NCBI GenBank assembly: GCA_959601495.1
Contig: CAUGPT010000044.1
Location: forward strand, 1 to 16,268
Source of the DNA: Avispirillum sp959601495
GTDB lineage: Bacteria > Bacillota > Clostridia > Oscillospirales > CAG-272
DNA: 16,268 bases
Direction: 5' to 3'
Positions 1 through 6,663 of this stretch are shown here, piece by piece; within the stretch, counting starts at the first letter, position 1, and every line of letters starts with the position of its first letter. Both the position numbers and the translations under genes were made by a program. The notes below the pieces were generated by a model. The model saw only the letters and a list, made by a program, of their open reading frames with translations, was not told where the DNA came from and did not search any database.

Positions 1-29
1 CCAACCGCCGAGGTGGAGAGGAGAGATTT

Positions 30-72
30 CCAAGAGAGGAGAGGAGGGCGGCTCCCTCCTCTCCTTTCTTGG
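30..72. repeat. 19-bp GA/CT-rich hairpin
   Basis: The arms at 30-48 and 54-72 are complementary over 19 bp with one mismatch, around a 5-nt loop (CGGCT). One arm is almost pure purine and the other almost pure pyrimidine. No T-run follows on either side, so it is not a typical intrinsic terminator. It sits just upstream of repeat copy A and may be an outer part of that repeat family or the 3' end of a transcript from outside the window. Confidence 0.6.
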
Positions 73-81
73 ACCGATTCG

Positions 82-175
82 GGGATGTGTGAAGGGGCTG
101 CTTACGGGAAAGCAGTCCCTTCACGTCTTTCTCTCTTACGTTCGGCAAGCTGACTACAAAGTTTGAAATTCTTTC
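82..175 (+). repeat. Dispersed hairpin repeat, copy A
   Basis: This is a complete copy of a repeat also found at 205-345 (direct) and 15900-16047 (inverted). It opens with a 14-bp stem (90-103 with 110-123, loop ACGGGA) containing one G-T pair. A conserved tail follows (CGTCTTTCTC, then CTTACGTTCGGCAAGCTGAC) and then a TTTGAAAT block. After about 160 it diverges from the other copies and lacks the G-rich extension. The same hairpin arms recur in copy C. It looks non-coding: when read as protein, amino-acid changes and a stop appear between copies while the stem is kept. Confidence 0.8.
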
Positions 176-204
176 CCAGTTTCGGAAAGCCAAAAGTCGT
201 CGCC

Positions 205-345
205 CGTAATCGGCTACTTACGGAAAAGTAGTCCCTTCACGTCTTTCTCACTTACGTTCGGTAAGCTGACGACAAAGTTTGAAATGCTTTGATAAAAACT
301 AAAGTCCTGCAGTTTCAGAACTTCGGCGGGGAGACGAGCGGGTGC
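205..345 (+). repeat. Dispersed hairpin repeat, copy B, joined to G-rich tract
   Basis: This is a second direct copy about 116 bp after copy A. The core stem is CTACTT (214-219) with AAGTAG (226-231) around loop ACGGAA. Copies A and C have CTGCTT/AAGCAG, so one base pair has changed on both sides. The outer 5' arm is missing. The conserved tail (232-262) and the AAGTTTGAAATGCTTT block (276-291) are kept. It then runs into GGGGAGACG (329-337) and the G-rich tract, exactly as inverted copy C does. Confidence 0.8.
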
Positions 346-830
346 GGACGATGTATGCGCGGTGGGCACGGGAGAAACGGTAGATGAGCGGCGGCGGGGC
401 AAGGGACGGTGGGTGCAGGCGGGCGCAGGTGCGGCGGGGTGCGGGTACGGGCGATGAGGGCGCGGGGTGAGCGTCGATGGCAGGCAACACGGCGCGTGGG
501 GCGAACGAGCGGGCACGGCGGGGTGTGTGCGGCGGGCGCGGGCGTAACGGCGGGCGCGGAGGATGTGTATGTGGCGGGTGCAGACGGACGAGCCTTGCGG
601 CGGGGTAATCAGCGGGTGGGACGGACGAACCTTGCGACGGGTGAGCGGCAGGACGAGAGACGGATGGCGTGGGGGAAAGGCGGGCGAGTGGGGCATCGGG
701 TCGGTCATACGGTGTAGCACCGTGCGCGCGGTGAGGGCGCGGGTGCGGGAGAAACGGCGGGACAAGGGACGGTGGGTGCAGGTGCGGACGGGTGGCGGTG
801 CGCGCCGGGGCGTCGGGGCGCCCAGCCCCG
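329..830 (+). repeat. G-rich, C-poor degenerate repeat tract
   Basis: About 500 bp with very strong G-over-C asymmetry on the + strand and no believable gene. Short related motifs recur. CGGGAGAAACGG lies at 369-380 and 746-757, and a 20-nt identical word lies at 400-419 and 763-782. A roughly 38-bp degenerate tandem unit lies at 575-612 and 613-648. Open frames on both strands cross it, but their translations are Arg/Gly/Ala- or Pro/His/Arg-rich low-complexity sequence, as expected from composition alone. The inverted counterpart is at 15660-15920. Confidence 0.75.
396..423 (+). other. Putative G-quadruplex motif
   Basis: Four G-runs (396-399, 403-405, 411-413, 421-423) are separated by loops of 3, 5 and 7 nt, which fits the G3+N1-7 rule. 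It lies in the G-rich tract of copy B. Whether it folds in DNA or RNA cannot be told from sequence. Confidence 0.5.
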
Positions 831-846
831 CATATAAACCACCGCA

Positions 847-883
847 CGCGCGGGGCGCGGCGCGGAGCGCGGCGCCCCGCGCG
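847..883. repeat. 12-bp perfect GC hairpin upstream of cca
   Basis: CGCGCGGGGCGC (847-858) pairs perfectly with 872-883 around a 13-nt GC-only loop. It lies between the end of the G-rich tract and the cca promoter. No T-run follows it on the + strand. It could act as a barrier that insulates the cca promoter from the repeat, but that is inference. Confidence 0.6.
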
Positions 884-913
884 AAAATCCTCGGCGCGGC
901 TTTCATATTTCGG

Positions 914-942
914 TTGACCTTGAAGCGAAAAACGGTTATAAT
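914..942 (+). promoter_or_regulatory. Sigma-A promoter of cca-ligA
   Basis: The -35 is TTGACC (914-919) and the -10 is TATAAT (937-942), separated by an optimal 17 bp. The predicted transcript start is near 949, giving a leader of about 24 nt, just enough for the ribosome binding site AAAGGA (959-964). It is the best match to the consensus in the window. Confidence 0.85.
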
Positions 943-972
943 AAACAGTAGATAAACGAAAGGAACGGTACG

Positions 973-2373
973 GTGCATATGTGTGCAGGCGGGTTTAAAC
1001 TGCCGGATGCGGTGCGAAAGATAGGCGCCGAGCTTGCGTCAAAAAACATAGCCGTTTTCCCCGTCGGGGGCTGTGTGCGCGATTTTCTTATGCACAGAGA
1101 GCCGGGAGACTTCGATCTCGCCGCTCAGTGCACGCCGGAGCGTCTGCGCGCTTCGCTCGAAGAAGCCGGATACCGTTTAAGCTTTGAAGGCTTTGATTTC
1201 GGAACGGTCTGCGTCCACGTCGGCGGCATGACCGTTGAGATCACCTGCTGCCGCAGGGAGGAGGGCTACAGCGACCGCCGCCGTCCCGACTCCGTTGCAT
1301 ATACCGAAAATATATACGACGATCTGGCAAGGCGCGATTTTACGGTAAACGCCATGGCGTACGACCTTGAAAGCGACTCTGTCATCGACCCATTCGGCGG
1401 GAAAGAGGATATTGAGCGAAAAATTATCCGCTGCGTGGGTTCCCCCGAAACACGTTTCTGTGAGGATTCGCTGCGCGTTCTGCGCGCGCTGCGCTTTTCA
1501 TCAACGCTTGGTTTTGAGCTTGACGGCGATACCGCCGCCGCGGTGCACGCCATGCACTCCCGCCTGTCAAATCTTTCCGGCGCGAGGATCCTGACAGAGC
1601 TTACAAAGCTTATTTCGGGTGACGGTGTTCTCCGCGTCCTTATGGAATACAGCGACGTTATATGCTCCGTCATACCGGAGCTTCGCGCTTCGGTAGGCTT
1701 TGAGCAGCACAACCCGCACCACATATACACTGTATACGAGCACATCGCGAGAACGGTGGCATCCTGCCCGAACAGAGGGTATCTGCGTTTGACAATGCTG
1801 TTGCACGATATGGCAAAGCCGTATGTGTGCACGGTTGACGAGCACGGAATTTTCCATTTCCGCGGTCACCCCGAGGAGGGCGCGCGTATGGCTGAGGTGC
1901 TTTTGCGCAGGCTCGGCGCCGACCGCCGCTGCATCGGCGAGGTGTCGCATCTCATAACATATCACGATGTTCGCCCGCCCGCAACCCGGGCAGGTATACA
2001 CAAATATCTCTGCAGCGTGGGATACGCGGCGGCAAAAGAGCTTATTTATATACGCCGCGCCGATCTCAGCGCCCAGTCCCCCGCATTTCACGACGGATTT
2101 CAATACATTGACGAATGCGAGCGGCTCATACTTCAGCTTGAAGCCGAGGGCGCGCCCGCGGACGTGCACGGGCTTATGATAAGCGGCGGCGATGTTATGG
2201 CGGCAGGCGTGCCGTCGGGCGCGGCGGTAGGCGAGACTTTGGAGACGCTTCTCGGCCTTGTGGCTGAGGGCAAGATCCCGAATTGCCGACGCGAGCTTTG
2301 CGATGAATGTAAAAGGATCGCGCAGAGCCTCGGCGCAAAAGAAGAGCAGAGCGCGGGCTGCGCGCGCAAATAA
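973..2373 (+). CDS. cca: CCA tRNA nucleotidyltransferase (class II, HD domain)
   Basis: The enzyme adds or repairs the 3'-terminal CCA of tRNAs using CTP and ATP; it is cytoplasmic. The 466-aa protein shows the polymerase-beta-type head motif VGGCVRD (31-37) and the metal-binding pair in GDFDLA (D46, D48). It also has RRDFTVNAMAYD (120-131), the nucleotide-recognition helix EDSLRVLRALRF (164-175) and a C-terminal HD domain (HNPHH 246-250, LLHDMAKP 276-283, FRGHPEEGA 296-304). HD-containing members are typical of many bacteria, and length is normal. The start is taken as GTG 973 because AAAGGA lies 8 nt upstream; ATG 979 would be spaced 14 nt away and is second choice. It is the first gene after the promoter at 914-942 and is followed 20 bp later by ligA, probably co-transcribed. 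A pure A-adding or poly(A) polymerase role cannot be excluded from motifs alone. Confidence 0.95.
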   Translation: MHMCAGGFKLPDAVRKIGAELASKNIAVFPVGGCVRDFLMHREPGDFDLAAQCTPERLRASLEEAGYRLSFEGFDFGTVCVHVGGMTVEITCCRREEGYSDRRRPDSVAYTENIYDDLARRDFTVNAMAYDLESDSVIDPFGGKEDIERKIIRCVGSPETRFCEDSLRVLRALRFSSTLGFELDGDTAAAVHAMHSRLSNLSGARILTELTKLISGDGVLRVLMEYSDVICSVIPELRASVGFEQHNPHHIYTVYEHIARTVASCPNRGYLRLTMLLHDMAKPYVCTVDEHGIFHFRGHPEEGARMAEVLLRRLGADRRCIGEVSHLITYHDVRPPATRAGIHKYLCSVGYAAAKELIYIRRADLSAQSPAFHDGFQYIDECERLILQLEAEGAPADVHGLMISGGDVMAAGVPSGAAVGETLETLLGLVAEGKIPNCRRELCDECKRIAQSLGAKEEQSAGCARK

Positions 2374-2393
2374 CGGATAGATCGGAGTTTTAT

Positions 2394-4445
2394 ATGAAAA
2401 ACGGCGATTACAAAAAGCGTATCGAAGAGTTGCGGCGTCTTCTCAGATACCATTCAAAGCTTTACTACGAAAAAGACGAGCCGGAAATATCCGACTATGA
2501 ATATGACATGATGTTCCGCGAGCTTACTGAGCTTGAGGCGGCTCACCCCGAGCTTGACTCGGCGGCATCCCCCACGCACAGGGTGGGCGGCAGCGCCGAC
2601 GACCGCTTCGCAAAGGTGCGTCATCCCGTAAAAATGGGCTCTCTTACAGACGTGTTCTCCTTTGACGAGCTGCGCGCGTTTGTCGACAAGGCAAAGCAGC
2701 AGCTTGCGGATATGGGCGAGACAGAGGTGCTTTTCAGCGTTGAGCCGAAGATAGACGGTCTGTCCGTTGAGCTTACCTACGAGAACGGCAGCTTTGTTCT
2801 GGGAGCTACCAGAGGCGACGGAGTTGTGGGCGAGGACGTGACGGCGAATCTTTACGAAATAAAGTCCATACCGCACAAGCTGCCCGAGCCGCTGTCGCTT
2901 ACGGTGCGCGGCGAGGTGTATATGCCCCGCGATATGTTCGAAAAGCTTAACGCCGCAAAAGAAGAAGCGGGAGAAAAGCTTTGGGCAAACCCGAGAAACG
3001 CGGCGGCAGGCTCGCTGCGCCGTCTCGACCCGTCGGAGACGGGCGAGAGGGGGCTCTCCATTTTCGTTTTCAATTTTCAGACAGGCGAGCTGTACGCCGA
3101 CGGCAGAGCGCCCGAGACGCACAGCGAGACCGTTGACCGTCTCAAAGAGCTCGGTTTTACGGTTATAGATATGCTTCGTGTCACCGGAGACACTGACGAG
3201 ATAATCAAAGCCATAAAAGAGCTGGGAGAGCGGCGGGACAGCCTGCCAAACGATATCGACGGCGTTGTTATCAAGGCAAACTCACTTCGTCAGCGCGGGC
3301 TGCTCGGCGAAAATACAAGCACGCCCAAATGGGCGGTGGCGTACAAATTCCCGCCGGAGGAAAAACGCACAAAGCTTATAGACATAGCGCTGCAGGTGGG
3401 ACGTACGGGCGTCGTAACTCCCAACGCCGTGCTTGAACCCATACGGCTCGCGGGCACTTCCGTTTCAAGAGCAACGCTGCACAATATAGATATAATCCGC
3501 GAAAAGGATATCCGCATAGGCGACACGGTCATAGTGCGCAAGGCGGGAGATATTATACCCGAGATAGTCGGAAGCGTGCCCGAGTGCCGCACGGGAGACG
3601 AAAAACCGTTCAGGTTTCCCGAGTGCTGCCCCTCCTGCGGAGAGAGGCTTGTATTTGACAGCGATGACGGTGAGGACGGCACCGAGACAGACGGCGAGGG
3701 CGCCGTCCGCTGCATAAATCCGTCCTGCCCCGCGCAGCTTGAAAGACGGCTTATACACTTTGCCTCAAAGGGCGCGATGGGGATAGACGGCATGGGTCCC
3801 GCAGTCGTAAAGCTTCTGAAGGACGCGGGTCTTGTAGCGTCGCCGGCGGATATATACAGGCTGCGCGTCGAGGATATAGAAAAGCTGCCCCGCATGGGCA
3901 CCCTTTCGGCGCAGAAGCTTACGGCATCCATCGAGGCTTCAAAATCCGCCGGAGCATCCAGACTTTTGTTCGCGCTCGGCGTGCGCCATATAGGTGAGGC
4001 AGCCAGCGAGGATATATGCCGACGTTTCGGCGGGATATACCCGCTGTTTGACGCGGATGAAGACGAGATCGCGAAGATCAACGATATAGGCGCTGTAACC
4101 GCGCACTCCCTGAAGGAGTTTTTCGCCCTGCCCGAGACGAGAGAGCTTGTGGACAGCCTTGCAAAGAGCGGCGTTATAACGGAGTATACGGGCACTGCCG
4201 CGGGAAACAGCCTTGAGGGGCTGACCTTCGTTCTGACCGGAACATTGCCTACCCTTTCCCGCAGCGAGGCTTCGGCAAAGCTCAAGGCGCTCGGCGCAAA
4301 GGTCGCGGGCAGCGTTTCCTCAAAAACATCCTACGTCGTTGCGGGAGAAGCCGCGGGCTCAAAGCTTGACCGCGCAAATCAGCTCGGCATCACCGTGATA
4401 GACGAAAACGGACTTTTCGAGCTTTTGGGAGAAAACGGCAAATAA
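2394..4445 (+). CDS. ligA: NAD+-dependent DNA ligase LigA
   Basis: LigA seals nicks in DNA during replication and repair, using NAD+ as adenylate donor. The 683-aa protein has normal family length and all domains in order. The N-terminal Ia domain contains YYEKDEPEISDYEYD (24-38). The adenylation domain has the nucleotide-attaching lysine K119 in EPKIDG, the MGSLTDVFS motif (81-89), DIDGVVIK (287-294) and WAVAYKF (313-319). An OB-fold follows (about 325-400, GDTVIVRKAGDIIPE). A four-cysteine zinc site (C412, C415, C440, C445) comes next, then helix-hairpin-helix repeats (about 455-585) and a C-terminal BRCT domain (about 605-683). An acidic insert, DSDDGEDGTETDGEG (422-436), lies inside the zinc finger and is somewhat longer than usual. 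GGAG (2384-2387) lies 6 nt before ATG 2394. It sits 20 bp after cca and likely shares its promoter; a strong hairpin follows the stop. Confidence 0.98.
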   Translation: MKNGDYKKRIEELRRLLRYHSKLYYEKDEPEISDYEYDMMFRELTELEAAHPELDSAASPTHRVGGSADDRFAKVRHPVKMGSLTDVFSFDELRAFVDKAKQQLADMGETEVLFSVEPKIDGLSVELTYENGSFVLGATRGDGVVGEDVTANLYEIKSIPHKLPEPLSLTVRGEVYMPRDMFEKLNAAKEEAGEKLWANPRNAAAGSLRRLDPSETGERGLSIFVFNFQTGELYADGRAPETHSETVDRLKELGFTVIDMLRVTGDTDEIIKAIKELGERRDSLPNDIDGVVIKANSLRQRGLLGENTSTPKWAVAYKFPPEEKRTKLIDIALQVGRTGVVTPNAVLEPIRLAGTSVSRATLHNIDIIREKDIRIGDTVIVRKAGDIIPEIVGSVPECRTGDEKPFRFPECCPSCGERLVFDSDDGEDGTETDGEGAVRCINPSCPAQLERRLIHFASKGAMGIDGMGPAVVKLLKDAGLVASPADIYRLRVEDIEKLPRMGTLSAQKLTASIEASKSAGASRLLFALGVRHIGEAASEDICRRFGGIYPLFDADEDEIAKINDIGAVTAHSLKEFFALPETRELVDSLAKSGVITEYTGTAAGNSLEGLTFVLTGTLPTLSRSEASAKLKALGAKVAGSVSSKTSYVVAGEAAGSKLDRANQLGITVIDENGLFELLGENGK

Positions 4446-4454
4446 TATATGAAA

Positions 4455-4489
4455 ACCGCCCCCCGAAGCCAAGGCTTCGGGGGGGCGGT
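4455..4489. terminator. GC-rich hairpin after ligA
   Basis: The arms at 4455-4470 and 4473-4489 pair over 16 bp with one bulged G, around a 2-nt AA gap. It is 9 bp after the ligA stop. There is no T-run on the + side. The minus strand has a T-rich stretch (TTTTCATATATTATTT) after the hairpin, so it would terminate better in that direction. On the + strand it may still mark the 3' end of the cca-ligA mRNA as a processing or stabilising stem. Confidence 0.6.
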
Positions 4490-4545
4490 CAAAGTGCATA
4501 GAAAAAACAAAAGCAAAAGCTTATGCGAAGGACGGGAGGCGGATT

Positions 4546-5880
4546 ATGAGAAGATATGCAAGCGGGGTCCTGAGGGCTCTTTGCGCCGTTTTATGCGCTG
4601 CGGGCGCAAACTGCGTATATTTTCTTGCGCGCTTCGGTGCATACGGTCTTGCGCCGGCAGCCGCTGCTTTATTTTCGGCAGGACTTTTTCTGACAATGCT
4701 TTCCGGCATAGGGATTTCCGGAGCGCGGCTGTTTTTTCTCAATTGGGGCAGCGAAACGCTGAAATGCTTTGTTATATGTCTTTGCATCTCGGCAGCGTAC
4801 CATATTGTCCTTTTGTTTGTATGCGTGCCGCAGGATATGCGCCTTTGGCTCATAAGCGCGGGAGTGTGCGCCGCTGCCCTCGCTTTTCAGTTCTGGGTGG
4901 GCATTATAACTGTATATTGCCTCTCTCTGCAGCTTGGCATAAAGCAGCGACTTCTCGGTATTCTCTGCGGGATGATACCTGTTCTGCACCTCATAATGCT
5001 GCGGCGCATAGTTCGTCTTTGCAGCAGAGAGGTCGGATTTGAAACCTACAGGCAAACGCTTGATAAAAGCCGCGAGGGAGATAAGGTCTGCCGCACAAAG
5101 TATCCGCTGCTTTTTGTGCACGGAGTTTTTTTCAGGGATTTCAAACATATAAACTACTGGGGACGTATACCTGCGGCTCTTCGAAAAAACGGTGCTGTAA
5201 TATACTACGGCGATCATCAGTCCGCAGCGTCGGTATCTGACAGCGGCAAGGAGCTTGCAGACAGAATACGCTTGATTGTCGCCGAAACGGGATGCGAAAA
5301 GCTTAATGTTATTGCACATTCAAAGGGCGGGCTTGATATGAGGTCGGCGCTCTGTTGCGGTGCCGCGCCGTATGTTGCGTCACTGACAACGATAAACACT
5401 CCGCACAGAGGGTGCGAGTTTGCCGATTATCTTTTGAAGATCGCGCCGTGTAATCTGAAGCAAAAGCTTGCGCGTACATACAACCGCGCAGCGCGCGTTT
5501 TGGGAGACAGACGCCCCGACTTTCTGGCGGCCGTGGACGATTTGACTGCGGAGAAATGCAAAAAATTCGACGCCGAAACCCCGGTTCCGCAGGGGATATA
5601 TTGCCGCGGAGTGATGTCGAAAATGAAAAAAGCCTGCGGAGGAAAATTCCCCTTGAATTTTACATATAAGCTCGCAAAATATTTTGACGGAGATGGCGAC
5701 GGCCTTGTCAGCGTTGAGAGTGCCCGCTGGGGCGAGGATTTTGTTCTTGTCGAGCCCGATGGCGAGCGCGGAATATCCCACGGAGACATTATCGATCTTA
5801 ACCGTGAGAATATCCCCGGCTTTGACGTGAGAGAATTCTATGTCGGCCTTGTATCCGACCTTAAAGCCCGCGGCCTGTAG
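4546..5880 (+). CDS. Membrane-anchored lipase-like alpha/beta-hydrolase
   Basis: This 444-aa protein is predicted to hydrolyse ester bonds, probably of lipids. Residues 1-155 hold about five hydrophobic segments (roughly 9-27, 35-57, 72-94, 100-125, 136-152), so the catalytic part is tethered to the membrane. The hydrolase domain follows from about 186: YPLLFVHGVFF (186-196, oxyanion-region HG), then the nucleophile elbow AHSKGG with Ser259, then NTPHRG (284-289). A DGDGDGLVSVESARWG stretch (381-396) holds the likely catalytic Asp, and His412 lies in ISHGDIID. The elbow has Lys where many lipases have Met or Gln. This pattern is seen in clostridial proteins annotated as triacylglycerol lipases. 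GGGAGG (4534-4539) is 6 nt before ATG 4546. No clear promoter was found in the 100-bp gap after ligA. Two tandem terminators end the gene. The substrate is unknown, and which side of the membrane the domain faces is not determined. Confidence 0.85.
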   Translation: MRRYASGVLRALCAVLCAAGANCVYFLARFGAYGLAPAAAALFSAGLFLTMLSGIGISGARLFFLNWGSETLKCFVICLCISAAYHIVLLFVCVPQDMRLWLISAGVCAAALAFQFWVGIITVYCLSLQLGIKQRLLGILCGMIPVLHLIMLRRIVRLCSREVGFETYRQTLDKSREGDKVCRTKYPLLFVHGVFFRDFKHINYWGRIPAALRKNGAVIYYGDHQSAASVSDSGKELADRIRLIVAETGCEKLNVIAHSKGGLDMRSALCCGAAPYVASLTTINTPHRGCEFADYLLKIAPCNLKQKLARTYNRAARVLGDRRPDFLAAVDDLTAEKCKKFDAETPVPQGIYCRGVMSKMKKACGGKFPLNFTYKLAKYFDGDGDGLVSVESARWGEDFVLVEPDGERGISHGDIIDLNRENIPGFDVREFYVGLVSDLKARGL

Positions 5881-5893
5881 GCGCGGTCTTTTT
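5868..5893 (+). terminator. Intrinsic terminator 1 of the lipase gene
   Basis: CCGCGGCC (5868-5875) pairs with GGCGCGG (5880-5886) with one bulge and a TGTA loop, followed by TCTTTTT. The stem overlaps the stop codon of the lipase gene. Confidence 0.65.
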
Positions 5894-5901
5894 ACATCCG
5901 T

Positions 5902-5932
5902 ACCTCGCGGGCGCTTTTACCGCGTGGTTTTT
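5902..5932 (+). terminator. Intrinsic terminator 2 of the lipase gene
   Basis: ACCTCGCGG (5902-5910) pairs with CCGCGTGGT (5920-5928) with one T-T mismatch, followed by a run of T's. It is a second terminator in tandem, 16 bp after the first, and suggests tight isolation of the lipase transcript from what follows. Confidence 0.6.
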
Positions 5933-6154
5933 GCACTCCGAAGACCGTATCTGCGGCTTTACATTATTGCGGATGCCTTTGGGCAAATCCTCTCCGATGC
6001 CTAAATTTCATACAGCTTGCGAAATAGGTCTGAATTTGTATCAGTTTGCTTTTCTTTGACCGTTTTATACGGAAACTGTTTTGTGTATACTGTTATCAGC
6101 ATGCGTGAAATAGTATCGCCGCGGCCTGCATAGAATAAGTGAGACAGATATTCA
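5933..6154. other. Gene-free gap before the small hypothetical gene
   Basis: Only weak signals are seen here. TTGACC (6056-6061) and TATACT (6086-6091) both resemble promoter boxes but are 24 bp apart, too far for one sigma-A promoter. TATACT could use the poor -35 TTTTAT at 6063. A promoter for the small gene at 6167 probably lies here, but I cannot place it firmly. Confidence 0.35.
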
Positions 6155-6166
6155 AAAGGGGGCGGC

Positions 6167-6502
6167 ATGATGACTGCGGAAATAAAGCAGTATATGCGCG
6201 GCGCGCTTTTTGCAAGGCTTCCGTTTTTTACACCGGAGGAAAAGTGCGAGGAAAAGTGGGCGTGCAGGATGAACGGCTTTTACGAAAGCCTTCTTTGCGA
6301 GGCGGAGAAGTATGCGGGCGACGCATCGTTTCCCCGCGGCGCGAGATACCGTGCCGTCGCCGACTGCGCCGTTGAAAAACGCGGCGGCAAGGCGGACGGA
6401 GTGCGCGTCAGGGTGAATCTTACCGTGACCGAGGGCGGACGCCGTACGGGCAGCCGCATCCTTGAGCACGTATGGCAGCGAGGCGTTCTGACAAATTGTT
6501 GA
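6167..6502 (+). CDS. Small hypothetical protein (111 aa)
   Basis: I do not recognise this protein. It has no signal peptide or membrane segment. The N-terminal half is probably helical and has a PFFTPEEK stretch. Residues about 58-95 alternate charged and hydrophobic positions (RYRAVADCAVE, GVRVRVNLTVTE), suggesting a small beta-sheet. Cysteines occur in both halves and near the C-terminus (…TNC). A strong ribosome binding site AAAGGGGG (6155-6162) supports translation. It is 4 nt before ATG 6167 and 7 nt before ATG 6170, so the second Met is the better-spaced start. Codon use matches the neighbours. It has its own gaps on both sides and precedes the V-ATPase promoter, so a link to the ATPase is possible but unproven. 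Confidence 0.7.
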   Translation: MMTAEIKQYMRGALFARLPFFTPEEKCEEKWACRMNGFYESLLCEAEKYAGDASFPRGARYRAVADCAVEKRGGKADGVRVRVNLTVTEGGRRTGSRILEHVWQRGVLTNC

Positions 6503-6527
6503 AATGTTATATTATACCTATTATTAT
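6499..6527 (+). promoter_or_regulatory. Possible upstream promoter of the V-ATPase operon
   Basis: TTGAAA (6499-6504) and TATTAT (6522-6527) are 17 bp apart in an AT-rich stretch that begins at the stop of the small gene. The local AT content makes chance matches likely. The promoter at 6565-6593 is much the better candidate. Confidence 0.3.
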
Positions 6528-6564
6528 ATACATTGTCAGGTTGTAATGTATGCATAAAATTTCC

Positions 6565-6593
6565 TTGAAAATCGACAATTTGTGTGATATACT
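6565..6593 (+). promoter_or_regulatory. Main promoter of the V-ATPase operon
   Basis: TTGAAA (6565-6570) and TATACT (6588-6593) are separated by 17 bp. TGA directly before the -10 gives an extended -10 (TGn). The predicted start is near 6600, giving a leader of about 64 nt. The leader has two small stem-loops: GGGGC/GCCCC (6606-6618) and CCGAA/TTCGG (about 6630-6644). The latter ends just before the first ribosome binding site. Confidence 0.8.
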
Positions 6594-6663
6594 GAAAAAG
6601 TAAGAGGGGCTGTGCCCCGAAACTCATATCCGAAAAAAATTCGGCTGCAAAGGAAGGTTGAAT

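Noticed and set aside
82..345. Insertion sequence or integrase-borne element
   Set aside because: No transposase or recombinase is encoded near any of the three copies, and I could not identify target-site duplications.
329..830. Diversity-generating retroelement variable region
   Set aside because: No reverse transcriptase or template repeat is present, and the variation is not adenine-specific.
409..955. Plus-strand open frames across the G-rich tract (409-717, 563-955)
   Set aside because: Translations are Gly/Arg/Val-rich low-complexity, no ribosome binding sites are convincing, and stop-free frames are expected where the + strand is poor in A and T.
4449..5042. Plus-strand open frame starting 4 bp after the ligA stop
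   Set aside because: It reads through the 4455-4489 hairpin and overlaps the lipase gene in another frame, has no ribosome binding site, and the lipase frame shows clear family motifs.
6056..6091. TTGACC ... TATACT as a promoter for the small hypothetical gene
   Set aside because: The two boxes are 24 bp apart, well beyond the 16-18 bp used by sigma-A; kept only as a weak signal in the gap entry.
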